Assembly (NCBI RefSeq): GCF_000716535.1
Contig: NZ_JNWV01000017.1
Coordinates: 1 to 64,000 of the forward strand
Reading direction: 5' to 3'
Origin: Streptomyces flaveolus
GTDB taxonomy: Bacteria; Actinomycetota; Actinomycetes; Streptomycetales; Streptomycetaceae
DNA length: 64,000 nucleotides
Shown here: piece after piece, positions 34,090 through 43,081 of the stretch
Layout of the letters: every line of letters begins with the position of its first letter
Numbering within the stretch: the stretch's first letter is position 1
Program-made: the position numbers and the translations under genes
The notes under the pieces: generated by a model
Seen by the model: only the letters and a program-made list of their open reading frames with translations
Database searches by the model: none
Told to the model about the DNA's origin: nothing

Positions 34090-34416
34090 ATGGACGACCT
34101 GACGGAGATGCTGAAGGGCACGCTCGAAGGGTGCGTGCTCGAGATCATCGGCAGCGAGGAAACCTACGGGTACGCCATCACCCGTCAGTTGAACGAGCTC
34201 GGCTTCACCGACGTCATCGAGGGGACGGTGTACACCATCTTGCTGCGGCTGGAAAGGAACGGACTCGTCCAGGTGACGAAACGGCCGTCCGAGGTCGGTC
34301 CGCCGCGCAAGTTCTACGCGCTCAACGACGCCGGACGCGAGGAACTCGCGAAGTTCTGGGCGAAATGGCAGTACGTCTCATCACGCATCGACAGGCTCAG
34401 GGAGGGCGGGAGATGA
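34090..34416 (+). CDS. PadR-family transcriptional regulator
   Basis: A 108-residue PadR regulator: LKGTLEGCVLEIIGSEETYGYAITRQLNELGF, VIEGTVYTILLRLERNGLVQVTKR and the wing/dimer helix GPPRKFYALNDAGREELAKFWAKW. The GY-x-I and EGT-x-Y signatures are diagnostic. A G-A rich box is 10 bases upstream of ATG 34090. Its stop overlaps the start of the first DUF1048 gene (ATGA). Confidence 0.92.
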   Translation: MDDLTEMLKGTLEGCVLEIIGSEETYGYAITRQLNELGFTDVIEGTVYTILLRLERNGLVQVTKRPSEVGPPRKFYALNDAGREELAKFWAKWQYVSSRIDRLREGGR

Positions 34417-34769
34417 ACTTCTGGGAGACCGTCACAGGCAGCGATCTCACCAGGGAATGGAAGGCGTTCGAAGCCCGGGCCGAGACCCTGCCGGACGACT
34501 ACCGGGCGGCGTGGGAACAGATAAAGACGCACCTCTTCCCCCGTGCGGGCTTCACCGGCCGCAACCTGACGCCGATCGTCGACGCCGCCCTGGGCCTGCT
34601 CGAAGAAGCAGCGGCGGACGGGCAGAGCGTCCACGAGGTGCTCGGCGACGACATCCGGGGCTTCTGCACGGCGCTGGCCGGTGGAGAAGGGGCTCGAACC
34701 TATCGCGACCGGTGGCGCGAGCAGTTGAACAGGAACGTCGCCAGGAAATTGGGCCGGCTGGGAGGCTGA
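34413..34769 (+). CDS. DUF1048-family protein, first copy
   Basis: A 118-residue helical protein of the DUF1048 family (MNFWETVTGSDLTREWKAFEARAETLPDDYRAAWEQI..., LGLLEEAAADGQSVHEVLGDDIRGFCTALAG). The ATG overlaps the padR stop, so it is translationally coupled. DUF1048 proteins are commonly encoded beside PadR regulators and resemble staphylococcal AbiGi/efflux accessory partners only by context; the function is unknown. Confidence 0.85.
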   Translation: MNFWETVTGSDLTREWKAFEARAETLPDDYRAAWEQIKTHLFPRAGFTGRNLTPIVDAALGLLEEAAADGQSVHEVLGDDIRGFCTALAGGEGARTYRDRWREQLNRNVARKLGRLGG

Positions 34770-34770
34770 C

Positions 34771-35097
34771 GTGAGCATCCAGGACATCATCGAGGGCAAG
34801 AAGCAGTGGCGGGCACACATGGCTCGGGTCAAGGCGCTCCCACCGGACTACCAGATCGTCTACAAGGAGATGCAGAGGTACCTGTTCAAGGTCGGACCGA
34901 TCAACCTGCCCGACGGACCCCTGCTCCCCGGGATCGTCGACTTCTTCGAGGAGGGCGCCGCCACGGGCAAGGGGGTCTTGGAACTCATCGGCGACGACGT
35001 CGCCGCGTTCTGCGACGACCTGGTCAAGGACTCTCCCACCTATGCGGACGTCTACCAGGAATCCGCTGGCGGGGAACCCGGCACGGCCGGGAAGTAA
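34771..35097 (+). CDS. DUF1048-family protein, second copy
   Basis: A 108-residue paralogue of the preceding protein (IIEGKKQWRAHMARVKALPPDYQIVYKEMQRYLF..., VLELIGDDVAAFCDDLVKD). GTG at 34771 begins 1 base after the previous stop. The two share the motif LP-x-DY followed by a helix and GDD-(I/V)-x-x-FC, showing a duplication. The pair may act as a heterodimer. Confidence 0.85.
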   Translation: MSIQDIIEGKKQWRAHMARVKALPPDYQIVYKEMQRYLFKVGPINLPDGPLLPGIVDFFEEGAATGKGVLELIGDDVAAFCDDLVKDSPTYADVYQESAGGEPGTAGK

Positions 35098-35355
35098 CAC
35101 TCGCCGCCCCGTACCAGCGGCCGTGGCCCCGCCCGCGGCGAGCGTGCCCTCCAGCGGCACCAACGGCGACTACTTGTCACCCGCCTGATGTGCCCGCGTC
35201 GGCGTTCGCTACCCGGGCGAGGTGGCCGGAACCGGGTCCACCCCGCCCTGGGGCCATGTGCTGGGACGCCTGCCGCACCGGGGCTCGGGCCGGCCCGTGA
35301 GTCCTGCCGCTGCACAGGGGTTCGAGCCGGCCTATGAGCCCTGCCGCACCGGGCC

Positions 35356-36996
35356 TCAGGCCGGCTCGAGTCCTGGGTTGCCGGCTTCCGTGACGAAGGA
35401 GGCCGCGGTCGTGACGGGGGCGCCCGGCCTGGTGACGTACGGGACGGTCTTGAAGTCGGCGCGAGCCGCTTCCTCCCCGAGCGTGACGGTCACGTAGCCG
35501 CGCCGCCCGTTGTAGAACTTCATGTGCGGGTTGGCCGCGAGGTAGGTGGCCCAGTTGCTGGGCCGGTCCGCCCCGTCGCGCCCGCTGGTGATCGACGTCG
35601 TGACGATCTCCGTGCCCACGGTCCGGGAACCGGCGTCGCCGAAGTCACGCTTGATGTCGAACGCGTAGTGCACGTGCACGTCGCCGGTGAGGACCATGAG
35701 GTTCTCCACGCCGACGGCCTCGGCCCCCGCCAGGATCCGCTCGCGGGAGGCCGGGTAGCCGTCCCAGGAATCCATGGAGACCTTGGACGGCGTAGCGGTG
35801 GTGTTGTACCGCTGGGAGAAGGTGACCTGCTGCGGTACGACGTTCCACAGCGCCCGCGAGGTGCGCCAGCCGTCGATCAGCCACCGCTCCTGCGTGGCGC
35901 CGGTGAGCGTGCGCGCCGGGTCCTCGGACTCGGGGCCGGGGTACTGCCAGCCGTCGCCGTAGGCCTGGTCCGAGCGGTACTGGCGGGTGTCCAGGACGTC
36001 GAACTGCGCGAGCCGGCCCCAGTGCAGGCGACGGTAGAGGCGCATGTCGGAGCCGGTGGGGAGCTGGGGCCGGCGCAGCGGCTGGTTCTCCCAGTAGGCG
36101 CGGTAGGCGGAGGCGCGGCGCAGCAGGAACTCCTCGGAGGAGCCGCCGTCCTCCGGGGTGTCGTCGGCGTAGTTGTTCTCCGTCTCGTGGTCGTCCCAGG
36201 TGACGACGAAGGGGTGCGCGGCGTGCGCGACCATCAGGTCCGGGTCGGACTTGAACAGGGCGTAGCGCAGCCGGTAGTCCTCCAGCGTCACCGTCTCGTG
36301 GTTGTAGTGGGCCGGGAGGGTGCGGTCGGTGTAGTGGCGGTCGTTGCCGGTGGCGTTGACGGCGTACTCGTACAGGTAGTCGCCCAGGTGGAAGACGACG
36401 TCCACGTCGTCCTCGGCAAGGTGGCGGTAGGCGGTGTAGTAGCCGTCGGCGTAGGCCTGGCAGGAGACGGCGCCCAGGGTGAGCGCGGCGGGGCGGGCGC
36501 CGGGCAGCGGAGCGGTGCGGGTGCGGCCGGTGGGGCTCAGCCAGGTGCCGGCCCGGAAGCGGTAGAAGAAGACGCGGTCCGCCGGCAGGTGGGGCACCTC
36601 GACGTGGACGGTGTGGCTGAACTCGGGGTGGGCGGGCGCGGTGCCGCGCCTGACGATCCGGCGGAAGTTCGCGTCGTGGGCCAGCTCCCAGTGCACGGTG
36701 ACGCGCTGCGCGGGCAGTCCGCCGTCGGGCTGGTACGGCTGCGGGGCCAGCCGGGTCCACAGCAGGACCGAGCCGGGCAGCGGGTCGCCGGAGGCCACGC
36801 CCAGCGTGAAGGGGTCGTCGGTGATTCTCCGGGCGTCGAACTCGGCGGCGGCGGCCGTGCCGGCGGCGGGCAGGTTCACGGCGAAGGCGAGCGCCGCGGC
36901 GGCGCCGGTGACGGTGAGGAAGCGGCGCCGGCCGAGTTGCCTGGCGGCGGCGCGCAGTTCGGGGGCGTGCTGGGACGGGCGGGCTGCGGGTGTCAT
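35356..36996 (-). CDS. phoD: alkaline phosphatase D, Tat-exported
   Basis: A 546-residue PhoD-type phosphodiesterase/phosphatase. The N-terminus has a twin-arginine signal, GRRRFLTVTGAAAALAFA, and a cleavage region GTAAAAEFDA. A PhoD N-terminal beta domain (FTLGVASGDPLPGSVLLWTRL) is followed by the metallophosphatase core: GAVSCQAYADGYYTAYRHL with the metal Cys, HLGDYLYEY, VVTWDDHETENNYADD and LTGDVHVHYAF. It releases phosphate from organic phosphates or teichoic-acid-like polymers outside the cell. ATG 36996 follows GGGGAGAG; longer readings are unnecessary. Normally under PhoP control; a single PHO-box-like 11-mer is seen at 37086 but not in a convincing repeat. Confidence 0.93.
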   Translation of the reverse strand: MTPAARPSQHAPELRAAARQLGRRRFLTVTGAAAALAFAVNLPAAGTAAAAEFDARRITDDPFTLGVASGDPLPGSVLLWTRLAPQPYQPDGGLPAQRVTVHWELAHDANFRRIVRRGTAPAHPEFSHTVHVEVPHLPADRVFFYRFRAGTWLSPTGRTRTAPLPGARPAALTLGAVSCQAYADGYYTAYRHLAEDDVDVVFHLGDYLYEYAVNATGNDRHYTDRTLPAHYNHETVTLEDYRLRYALFKSDPDLMVAHAAHPFVVTWDDHETENNYADDTPEDGGSSEEFLLRRASAYRAYWENQPLRRPQLPTGSDMRLYRRLHWGRLAQFDVLDTRQYRSDQAYGDGWQYPGPESEDPARTLTGATQERWLIDGWRTSRALWNVVPQQVTFSQRYNTTATPSKVSMDSWDGYPASRERILAGAEAVGVENLMVLTGDVHVHYAFDIKRDFGDAGSRTVGTEIVTTSITSGRDGADRPSNWATYLAANPHMKFYNGRRGYVTVTLGEEAARADFKTVPYVTRPGAPVTTAASFVTEAGNPGLEPA

Positions 36997-37370
36997 CCGG
37001 TCTCTCCCCTGTCGCGGTGAATGCAAGGGGCAGTTGACCGGGCCGTGACTACCGTGACGGGGCAGGAGCTTGGCAGGCTCATGACGTTCACATGGCGGAA
37101 GGTTGAGTTCCGGTACCGGGCGATCCTCCGCGCCCTCCCGCGCCGTCCGGTTGCCCCGGCCCCCGGTGCCCGCTCTCGGGCCCGGCTCGGTCCGACGTCG
37201 GCTCCACCGGCGGGCGGACGACGGACGCGGCGGCGGGCGGGCCACCACCCGCACCACGGCCCTGCCGGGCCGGCGGTCACGGCAGGGCGCGCGAGGTCCC
37301 GTTCAGACACCGGCCGCGGTCGCTACCCTGACCCGATGAGCCTCCCGTCGCTCTGCCCTGCCAGCAGCGC
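36997..37370. other. upstream region of phoD
   Basis: Contains the phoD promoter. GTTCACATGGC at 37086-37096 resembles one PHO-box direct-repeat unit but the adjacent 11-mers match poorly, so PhoP control is only a possibility. No gene recognised. Confidence 0.3.
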
Positions 37371-37535
37371 GTGTTCACTCTGGTCCACGACCAGTTGCGG
37401 CCGGAGAAGAAGAAACACCGCTACGGGCTCATCGACGCCCGCGTCACCCCTCCTGCGGCCGACGCCGTCCGTGCCGAGAGGCAGGCCCCGCAGTGGATCA
37501 GCTACGCCTGCCAGCGCGCCCCCACAGACGACTGA
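37371..37535 (+). CDS. possible small protein (54 aa)
   Basis: From GTG 37371 the frame reads VFTLVHDQLRPEKKKHRYGLIDARVTPPAADAVRAERQ... to TGA 37533-37535. The amino-acid mix looks natural and the frame's upstream limit is a stop at 37328-37330, so it cannot be much longer. No ribosome-binding site and no known family; it could equally be a remnant. Confidence 0.3.
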   Translation: MFTLVHDQLRPEKKKHRYGLIDARVTPPAADAVRAERQAPQWISYACQRAPTDD

Positions 37536-37897
37536 GCACTCGGCCGGTCCGGGGCCAGGCGGAACCGGCCGGCGCGTAAGGGGGCCGACCCTCGTCTGCC
37601 GACGCGGGCGGTATGCGTGGCCGCCTTCGGGGGACCGACGGGGCTTCGGTGCTGACGTCGAGCATGCCCAGCCGTGGCGACTCGCCTCGAAGCCGGCACG
37701 GTGTGCATCTGCTCCCGCTTCGTCGACTCGCCGAGCCTGTGCCCTTGGGACGGGGCAAGAACCCACCATGCGCATGCCGGTGCGTCAGGCCACGCACCGG
37801 TGGTGGCAGCGGCCTCAACCGATCCTGGGCAGTTGCCCCGGGCGAAGACGGCCACCAGGGTTGCTCCACAGTGCCTTCGCTCACCCGGGGTCCGGCA

Positions 37898-39193
37898 TCA
37901 CCCCGCCGACGACGCCGCGGATCCGTGATCGGCCAGGTAGTCCTCCGCGCCCGGTATCCGGTGCGCGTCCTCCGCGCCCACGAGGCCGCCCGGCGCGTCC
38001 GCGTCCGGCTTGAGCGTGTACGTGGCGACGCTCGCGGGTCGGTGCACGTCGGAGAAGTCCAGCGGGACGCCGAGACCGGTGTCCGCGTCACGCTGCGAGC
38101 GGTGCGCCTTCACGACGTCCTCGCGGGCGAGGCTCCCCGCGGCGCAGGCCTTCTTCAGGTCCGCGCCGAGCAGCTTGGCGGCGTTGTAGCCGGACAGCAC
38201 ACCCGAGTCGACGGGGGAGCCGGGATACTTGTCCTGGTAGGCCGTCACCATCCGTCGTACGCCCGGAAGGTCGGAGCTGACCGCGGGGGCGGAGCTGACC
38301 ACGTGGAGCATCGCGGTCAGGGCCGGCGCGGCCGGAGTTTTCATCAGTTGCGGGGAGAAGCCCGGCGCGCTGCTGACGACGGGGACGCGCAGACCACGGG
38401 AGGCGGCGACACCGACGAGGGACGCGGTCTGCGCGGGCCCGGCGCTGATCAGGATCGCCTTCACCCCTTCCTTGCGCAGTGCCGAAACCTGGGCGGACAG
38501 ATCGGTGTCGGTCGCCTTGATCTTCTGTCCGACGACCTTCACGCCCGCCTTCCCCGCGGCCCAGGTGGACCCCTCCAGGGCGTTGGAGCCGTAGTCGCCC
38601 TCGAAGTAGACGTGGCCGATGGTGTCGCCCTTCCGCAGTTTCTTCGTGCGGGTGAGGAAGTCGACGGCGGCGATCATGTCGAGGTCGTAGGTCGTGCCGA
38701 GGACCTGGACGGATTCCTTTCCGAGCAGGGACGCGGCCCAGGCCTGCGGAAAGGTGAGCAGGTGGTCGCGCTGGACGTCGTCGAGCAGGGCGGCGACCAC
38801 GGGGGAGCCGATGACCTGCGGCAGGGCGACGACGTCGGGAGAGATGTCCGCGTATGCGGTGACCGCCTTCTGGACGTCGTAACCGTGGTCCTTGACGATG
38901 ATCTCGACCTTGCGGCCGCAGATGCCGCCGGCCGCGTTGGTCTCGTCGGCCCACATCTGCTGGGCCTGGACGATGCTCTTGCCGAGGGTGGCGTAGGGGC
39001 CGGTCAGGTCGGTGAGGGCGCCCAGGCGGATGGTCTTCGCGGAGACTCCGGGACCGGTGCGGACGCCGTCGGCGCCCTCGGCGTCGCTCTCGCCGCCCGC
39101 CTTGGCGCTGCATCCGGTGGCGGCGACCAGCAGGGCCAGGGCTCCGGCCACGACGGCCGTGGTGACACGGTGTCTGGGGTGCGGGGTGTTCAC
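37898..39193 (-). CDS. livK: branched-chain amino-acid-type ABC transporter substrate-binding lipoprotein
   Basis: A 431-residue periplasmic-binding-type protein with lipobox LLVAATGCSAK at about residues 20-30. The Leu/Ile/Val-binding fold is shown by IRLGALTDLTGPYATLGKSIVQAQQMWADETNAAGGICGRKVEIIVKDHGYD (in part) and GDTIGHVYFEGDYGSNALEG. Last gene of the five-gene Liv-type operon; its ATG overlaps the permease stop (ATGA). Substrate may be branched-chain amino acids, amides or urea; context does not decide. Confidence 0.9.
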   Translation of the reverse strand: MNTPHPRHRVTTAVVAGALALLVAATGCSAKAGGESDAEGADGVRTGPGVSAKTIRLGALTDLTGPYATLGKSIVQAQQMWADETNAAGGICGRKVEIIVKDHGYDVQKAVTAYADISPDVVALPQVIGSPVVAALLDDVQRDHLLTFPQAWAASLLGKESVQVLGTTYDLDMIAAVDFLTRTKKLRKGDTIGHVYFEGDYGSNALEGSTWAAGKAGVKVVGQKIKATDTDLSAQVSALRKEGVKAILISAGPAQTASLVGVAASRGLRVPVVSSAPGFSPQLMKTPAAPALTAMLHVVSSAPAVSSDLPGVRRMVTAYQDKYPGSPVDSGVLSGYNAAKLLGADLKKACAAGSLAREDVVKAHRSQRDADTGLGVPLDFSDVHRPASVATYTLKPDADAPGGLVGAEDAHRIPGAEDYLADHGSAASSAG

Positions 39194-40359
39194 GGGGTCT
39201 GCTCCTCGGGTCGTACAGATGCGATGGGGTGGCCGGACGGATGCCCGGACGGAGACGTGGACGGAGGCGTGGACGGACGGGCGGACGGGCGGGCACGCGG
39301 GCCGGGCCGTCGGCCGGACCGGACGCGGGCGCGCAGGCGGCGGGTGAGGCCGTGCAGGCCGTCGGGGGCGTAGAGCAGGACGACGACGATGGCGGCGCCG
39401 TACAGGTAGCGGGACGCTTCCGTCGGGCCGACCGCGCCGTCGGCGGAGCCCGGGGCGGCCACCAGGGGCAACCAGTCGGCATATCGGGTCAGCAGCAGGG
39501 GCAGCGCGGTGACGAAGACCGCGCCCGCCGTGGCCCCGGCGACCGAGCCCAGGCCGCCGAGCACGATCATGGCGAGGTAGTCGACCGAGAGGGCGAGGGA
39601 GAAGTAGTCGGGGACGACGCGCCGGAACGCCAGGGCCAGCAGGACGCCGGCCGTCCCCGCGTACATCGACGACACGACGAAGGCGGCGGCACGGTGGCGG
39701 GCCACGTCCACGCCCATCACGGAGGCCGCGACCTCACTGTCCCGCAGCGCCGCGAGGGCCCGGCCGGGGCGGGAGCGCACCAGACCCCGGCCGGTGAACC
39801 AGGTCAGCCCCAGCAGGGCCACGGCCAGGAACCACAGGCGTTCCTCGGCACCGAACGGCACGCCCAGCACGGTCAGTTCGGGCTCGCCCGCCGTGAAGCC
39901 GAAACCGCCCAGACGGAGCGGCGGCACGGAGCGGCCGTTGAAGCCGCCGGTGACGGAGTCCGCGGTGAGCAGCAGATGGTGACCGAGGAAAACCAGGGCG
40001 AGCGTGGCCACGCCCAGGTAGACGCCGCGCACCCGGCCGGCGACGGGGCTGAACAGGCCGCCCGCGGCCCCGGCCAGCAGCACCGCGAGGACGGCGGCGA
40101 CGGCCGTCGGCAACCCCGGTCCCGGCTCGCCGGCCAGCCAGGTGTAGCCGTAGGCGCCGACCGCGAGGAAGAAGGCGTGGCCGAGGGAGAGCTGACCGGC
40201 CGTGCCGCTGAGCAGCGACAGCCCGACGGCGCCGATGGCCGCGGCCACCGAGAACAGACCGATGCGCAGCCAGAAGGCGTCCAGGTAGAAGGGAGGAACG
40301 CACAGGACGAGGGCGACCAGGAGCGTCCGGGCCGGCTTCGGCAGACGGCGGTCAGACAC
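39190..40359 (-). CDS. livM: LivM-type ABC transporter permease
   Basis: A 389-residue permease with about 9-10 membrane helices. LLSGTAGQLSLGHAFFLAVGAYGYTWL is the LivM signature, and GGLGSVAGATAGAVFVTALPLLL the second. The GTG at 40359 overlaps the LivH stop by 8 bases. A Ser/Pro/Arg-rich cytoplasmic tail of about 35 residues (ARPSARPSTPPSTSPSGHPS) follows the last helix and is unusual for the family. Confidence 0.9.
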   Translation of the reverse strand: MSDRRLPKPARTLLVALVLCVPPFYLDAFWLRIGLFSVAAAIGAVGLSLLSGTAGQLSLGHAFFLAVGAYGYTWLAGEPGPGLPTAVAAVLAVLLAGAAGGLFSPVAGRVRGVYLGVATLALVFLGHHLLLTADSVTGGFNGRSVPPLRLGGFGFTAGEPELTVLGVPFGAEERLWFLAVALLGLTWFTGRGLVRSRPGRALAALRDSEVAASVMGVDVARHRAAAFVVSSMYAGTAGVLLALAFRRVVPDYFSLALSVDYLAMIVLGGLGSVAGATAGAVFVTALPLLLTRYADWLPLVAAPGSADGAVGPTEASRYLYGAAIVVVLLYAPDGLHGLTRRLRARVRSGRRPGPRARPSARPSTPPSTSPSGHPSGHPIASVRPEEQTP

Positions 40360-41248
40360 GGGCCGCTCCCCTCGTGCCGAACAGTCCGGTGGGCCTGACC
40401 AGCAGGACCAGGACCATGACGGCGTACGGGGCGACATCGCCGAACCCCTCGCCCAGCACGCGCAGTTCCGACTGGTGGCCGGCGACCAGCGCCTCCGTCA
40501 GCCCGATGAGCAGGCTGCCGGCGAGCGCGCCGGCCGGCGAGGCCATGCCGCCGAGGATGGCGGCCGGGAACGCCTTCAGCGCGATCTGACCGGTGGTCCG
40601 CTCCAGGCCCGGCGCGGGGAACGCGGCGAGGAACACCGCCGCCAGCGCGGCCAGCGCGCCCGCCAGACACCAGGCGAGCGTACGCACCCGGGACAGACGT
40701 ACGCCCATGAGCGCGGCCGCCTCCAGGTCCTCCCCGGCGGCCCGCAGGGACAACCCCCAGCGGGTGTACCGGAACAGGGCGAAGACGACGGCGATGGCCA
40801 CCGCGGACACCGCGATCGCGGCGAGCCTGCTGTCGGCGACCGTCACCGGTCCGACCCTGGTCACCGCGTCACCCCAGGGATCGCCCAGCACCAGCAGGTC
40901 GCCACCGATGCGCCGGGACAGATCGGTGAGCAGCACGATGTCGACACCGATCGTGACGATGGTCTGGACGTGCGCGGTGTGCGGGTCCGGGTCTCCGCGT
41001 CGCAGCAGCAGCCGGTCGATGGCGCCGGCGAGGACGGCGGTGGCGAGGACACCCACCGCGAGGGCTCCGGCGAAGCCGAGGTCGTCGTGCAGGACGGCGG
41101 TGAGGTAGCCGCCGAGCAGGAGCAGGGAGCCGTGGGCGAAGTTCAGGACGCCCGACGCCTTGAAGATGACGACGAAACCGAGTGCGACCAGGGCGTAGAC
41201 CGCGCCGAGGGCGAGCCCGCCCAGCAGGTCGTCGAGCAGACCGGTCAC
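40352..41248 (-). CDS. livH: LivH-type ABC transporter permease
   Basis: A 298-residue permease: LLGGLALGAVYALVALGFVVIFKASGVLNFAHGSLLLLGGY at the N-terminus and LKAFPAAILGGMASPAGALAGSLLIGLTEAL near the C-terminus are classic LivH elements, with the permease-ATPase contact loop between. GTG 41248 overlaps the LivG stop (GTGA). It pairs with LivM to form the channel. Confidence 0.92.
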   Translation of the reverse strand: MTGLLDDLLGGLALGAVYALVALGFVVIFKASGVLNFAHGSLLLLGGYLTAVLHDDLGFAGALAVGVLATAVLAGAIDRLLLRRGDPDPHTAHVQTIVTIGVDIVLLTDLSRRIGGDLLVLGDPWGDAVTRVGPVTVADSRLAAIAVSAVAIAVVFALFRYTRWGLSLRAAGEDLEAAALMGVRLSRVRTLAWCLAGALAALAAVFLAAFPAPGLERTTGQIALKAFPAAILGGMASPAGALAGSLLIGLTEALVAGHQSELRVLGEGFGDVAPYAVMVLVLLVRPTGLFGTRGAARV

Positions 41249-42024
41249 GCGGCTCCCTCCCGGGGTGTGCCGAGGTAGGCGCGCAGCACCTCGGGATCGC
41301 GGCGGACCTCGTCCGGTGTGCCGTGGGCGATACGACGGCCGAAGTCGAGGACCGTCACCTCGTCGGCGAGGCGCATCACCAGGCCCATGTCGTGCTCCAC
41401 CAGCAGGACGGAGACGTCGAGTTCGGCGCCGATCCGCCGGATCACCTCGGCGGTGCGGGTCCGTTCGGCGGCGTTCATGCCGGCCACCGGCTCGTCCAGG
41501 AGCAGCACGCGCGGCTCCAGACACAGGGCGCGGGCCAGCTCGACACGTTTGCGGTCGCCGTACGGGAGCAGGCCCACCGGGCTGTCGAAGTACGCTCCCA
41601 GGCCGGTCAGTTCGGCGATCCGCCGGGCGTGGGAGAGGTGTTCGCGCTCTTCGCGCACCGCCCACGGCAGCCGCAGGGCGCTCGCGAGGAAACCGGCCCG
41701 CGCGTGCAGGTGCCGGCCGAGCAGCAGATTGTCGGCCACCGTGCCCGCGGTGGTGACGATGTTCTGGAACGTGCGGGCCACACCGAGCGCGGCGATGCGG
41801 TGCGGGGCGAGCCGGGTCAGGTCCGTGCCGCCGAGCCGGACCGTGCCGCTCGCGGGGCGGGCGAGACCGGACAGCACGTTGAAACAGGTGGACTTGCCGG
41901 CGCCGTTGGGCCCGATGAGGGCGTGCACCGTGTGCGGCCTGACGGTGAAGGAGACACCGTCCAGGGCGGTGAGACCGGCGAACCGGACCGTGACGTCCCG
42001 CACGCTCAGAACGGGAACGGTCAT
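41245..42024 (-). CDS. livG: LivG-type ABC transporter ATPase
   Basis: A 259-residue ATPase: Walker A GPNGAGKS, Q-loop FQN (ARTFQNIVTTAGTVADNLLLG), a signature region LPYGDRKRVELARAL (in place of LSYGQQRRLEIARAL), Walker B LLLDEPVAGMN and the switch His VEHDMGLVM. The gene starts with ATG 42024, overlapping the LivF stop by 4 bases. Confidence 0.93.
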   Translation of the reverse strand: MTVPVLSVRDVTVRFAGLTALDGVSFTVRPHTVHALIGPNGAGKSTCFNVLSGLARPASGTVRLGGTDLTRLAPHRIAALGVARTFQNIVTTAGTVADNLLLGRHLHARAGFLASALRLPWAVREEREHLSHARRIAELTGLGAYFDSPVGLLPYGDRKRVELARALCLEPRVLLLDEPVAGMNAAERTRTAEVIRRIGAELDVSVLLVEHDMGLVMRLADEVTVLDFGRRIAHGTPDEVRRDPEVLRAYLGTPREGAA

Positions 42025-42791
42025 GCGGCCCCCTCCTCGCCCAGGTAGAGACGGCGCACCGCGTCCGTGCCGGCGAGAGCGGAGGCGGGGCCGGACAGCC
42101 GCACCTCCCCGGTCTCCAGGACATGGGCGTGGTCGGCGAGGGACAGGGCCATCCCGGCGTTCTGCTCCACGAGCAGTACGGCGGTGCCCTGGGCGTGGAT
42201 CTCGCGGATCACCTCGGCGATCCGGTCCACCATGAGGGGGGCGAGGCCGAGCGAGGGCTCGTCCAGCAGCAGCAGACGCGGGGCGGCCATGAGGGCGCGG
42301 CCCATGGCCAGCATCTGCTGCTCACCGCCGGACAGCAGTCCGGCGGCCTGCCGGCGGCGTTCGGCCAGCCGCGGGAACAGCGTGAAGACGCGGTCACGGG
42401 CCTCGGCCACCTGCGCGGAGCCGCGGCGGCTCAGGCCGAGGCCGCCGCTGCGCAGGTTCTCGTCGACGGTGAGGCCGGTGAAGACCCGCCGCCCCTCGGG
42501 CACCTGCACGACGCCGGCCCGTACGGCGGCGACGGGGTCGCGGCCGTCGAGGACGGTGCCGCCGTAGCGGACGCGGCCGGCGCTGATCGCGCCCCGGTAC
42601 AGTCGGAGCGTGCCCGACAGGGCGCGCAGCAGCGTGGTCTTCCCGGCACCGTTGGCGCCGAGCAACGCGACCACACTGTCGTGCGGCACGGTCAGGGACA
42701 CGTCGCGCAGAGCGGAGACGGCACGCCCGTACGTCACGTCCACATGCTCGACGTGCAGGGCGGGCAGATCGTCCGGTGGTGCTTCGGGCAT
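42021..42791 (-). CDS. livF: LivF-type ABC transporter ATPase
   Basis: A 256-residue ATPase: VTYGRAVSALRDVSL, Walker A GANGAGKTT, VVQVPEGRRVFTGLTVDENL, signature LLSGGEQQMLAMGRALM, Walker B LLLDEPSLGLAPLM and VEQNAGMALSLAD. ATG 42791 has AGAGGAG 9 bases upstream; the longer frame from 42866 is not needed. It is the first gene of the operon livF-livG-livH-livM-livK, all overlapping, on the minus strand. Confidence 0.93.
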   Translation of the reverse strand: MPEAPPDDLPALHVEHVDVTYGRAVSALRDVSLTVPHDSVVALLGANGAGKTTLLRALSGTLRLYRGAISAGRVRYGGTVLDGRDPVAAVRAGVVQVPEGRRVFTGLTVDENLRSGGLGLSRRGSAQVAEARDRVFTLFPRLAERRRQAAGLLSGGEQQMLAMGRALMAAPRLLLLDEPSLGLAPLMVDRIAEVIREIHAQGTAVLLVEQNAGMALSLADHAHVLETGEVRLSGPASALAGTDAVRRLYLGEEGAA

Positions 42792-43081
42792 CGCGGCTCC
42801 TCTGTCCCGGACCGGCGCACGGCCCGGGCTTGGTCCTTGGCGCTCGGGGCTGGGGAGGAACCTCACGAGACCACGGGTGGCCTAAGCGGGGACAGGCACG
42901 CGGACACGGTCGGTGCGGCGGCCCAAGGAGCACGCGGGGGAGCTGTGCGGGTGCCCAGCGGCCGGGGCGGTGGCGAGCCCGTGTGGGGCCGACGGATGGT
43001 GCTGAGCCGGCGAGTGGTTGGGGCGCCGGCCCGGGCGAAGTCGGCGGGTGGGGGCGGGGGTTGGCCGTCCGGGTGGGGGGC
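42792..43081. promoter_or_regulatory. upstream region of the liv operon
   Basis: Should contain the promoter of the liv operon. GC-rich with no boxes I can name. Confidence 0.3.

Noticed and set aside
37086..37096. PHO-box-like 11-mer GTTCACATGGC upstream of phoD.
   Set aside because: PhoP sites need at least two adjacent 11-mers; the neighbouring 11-mers do not match well.
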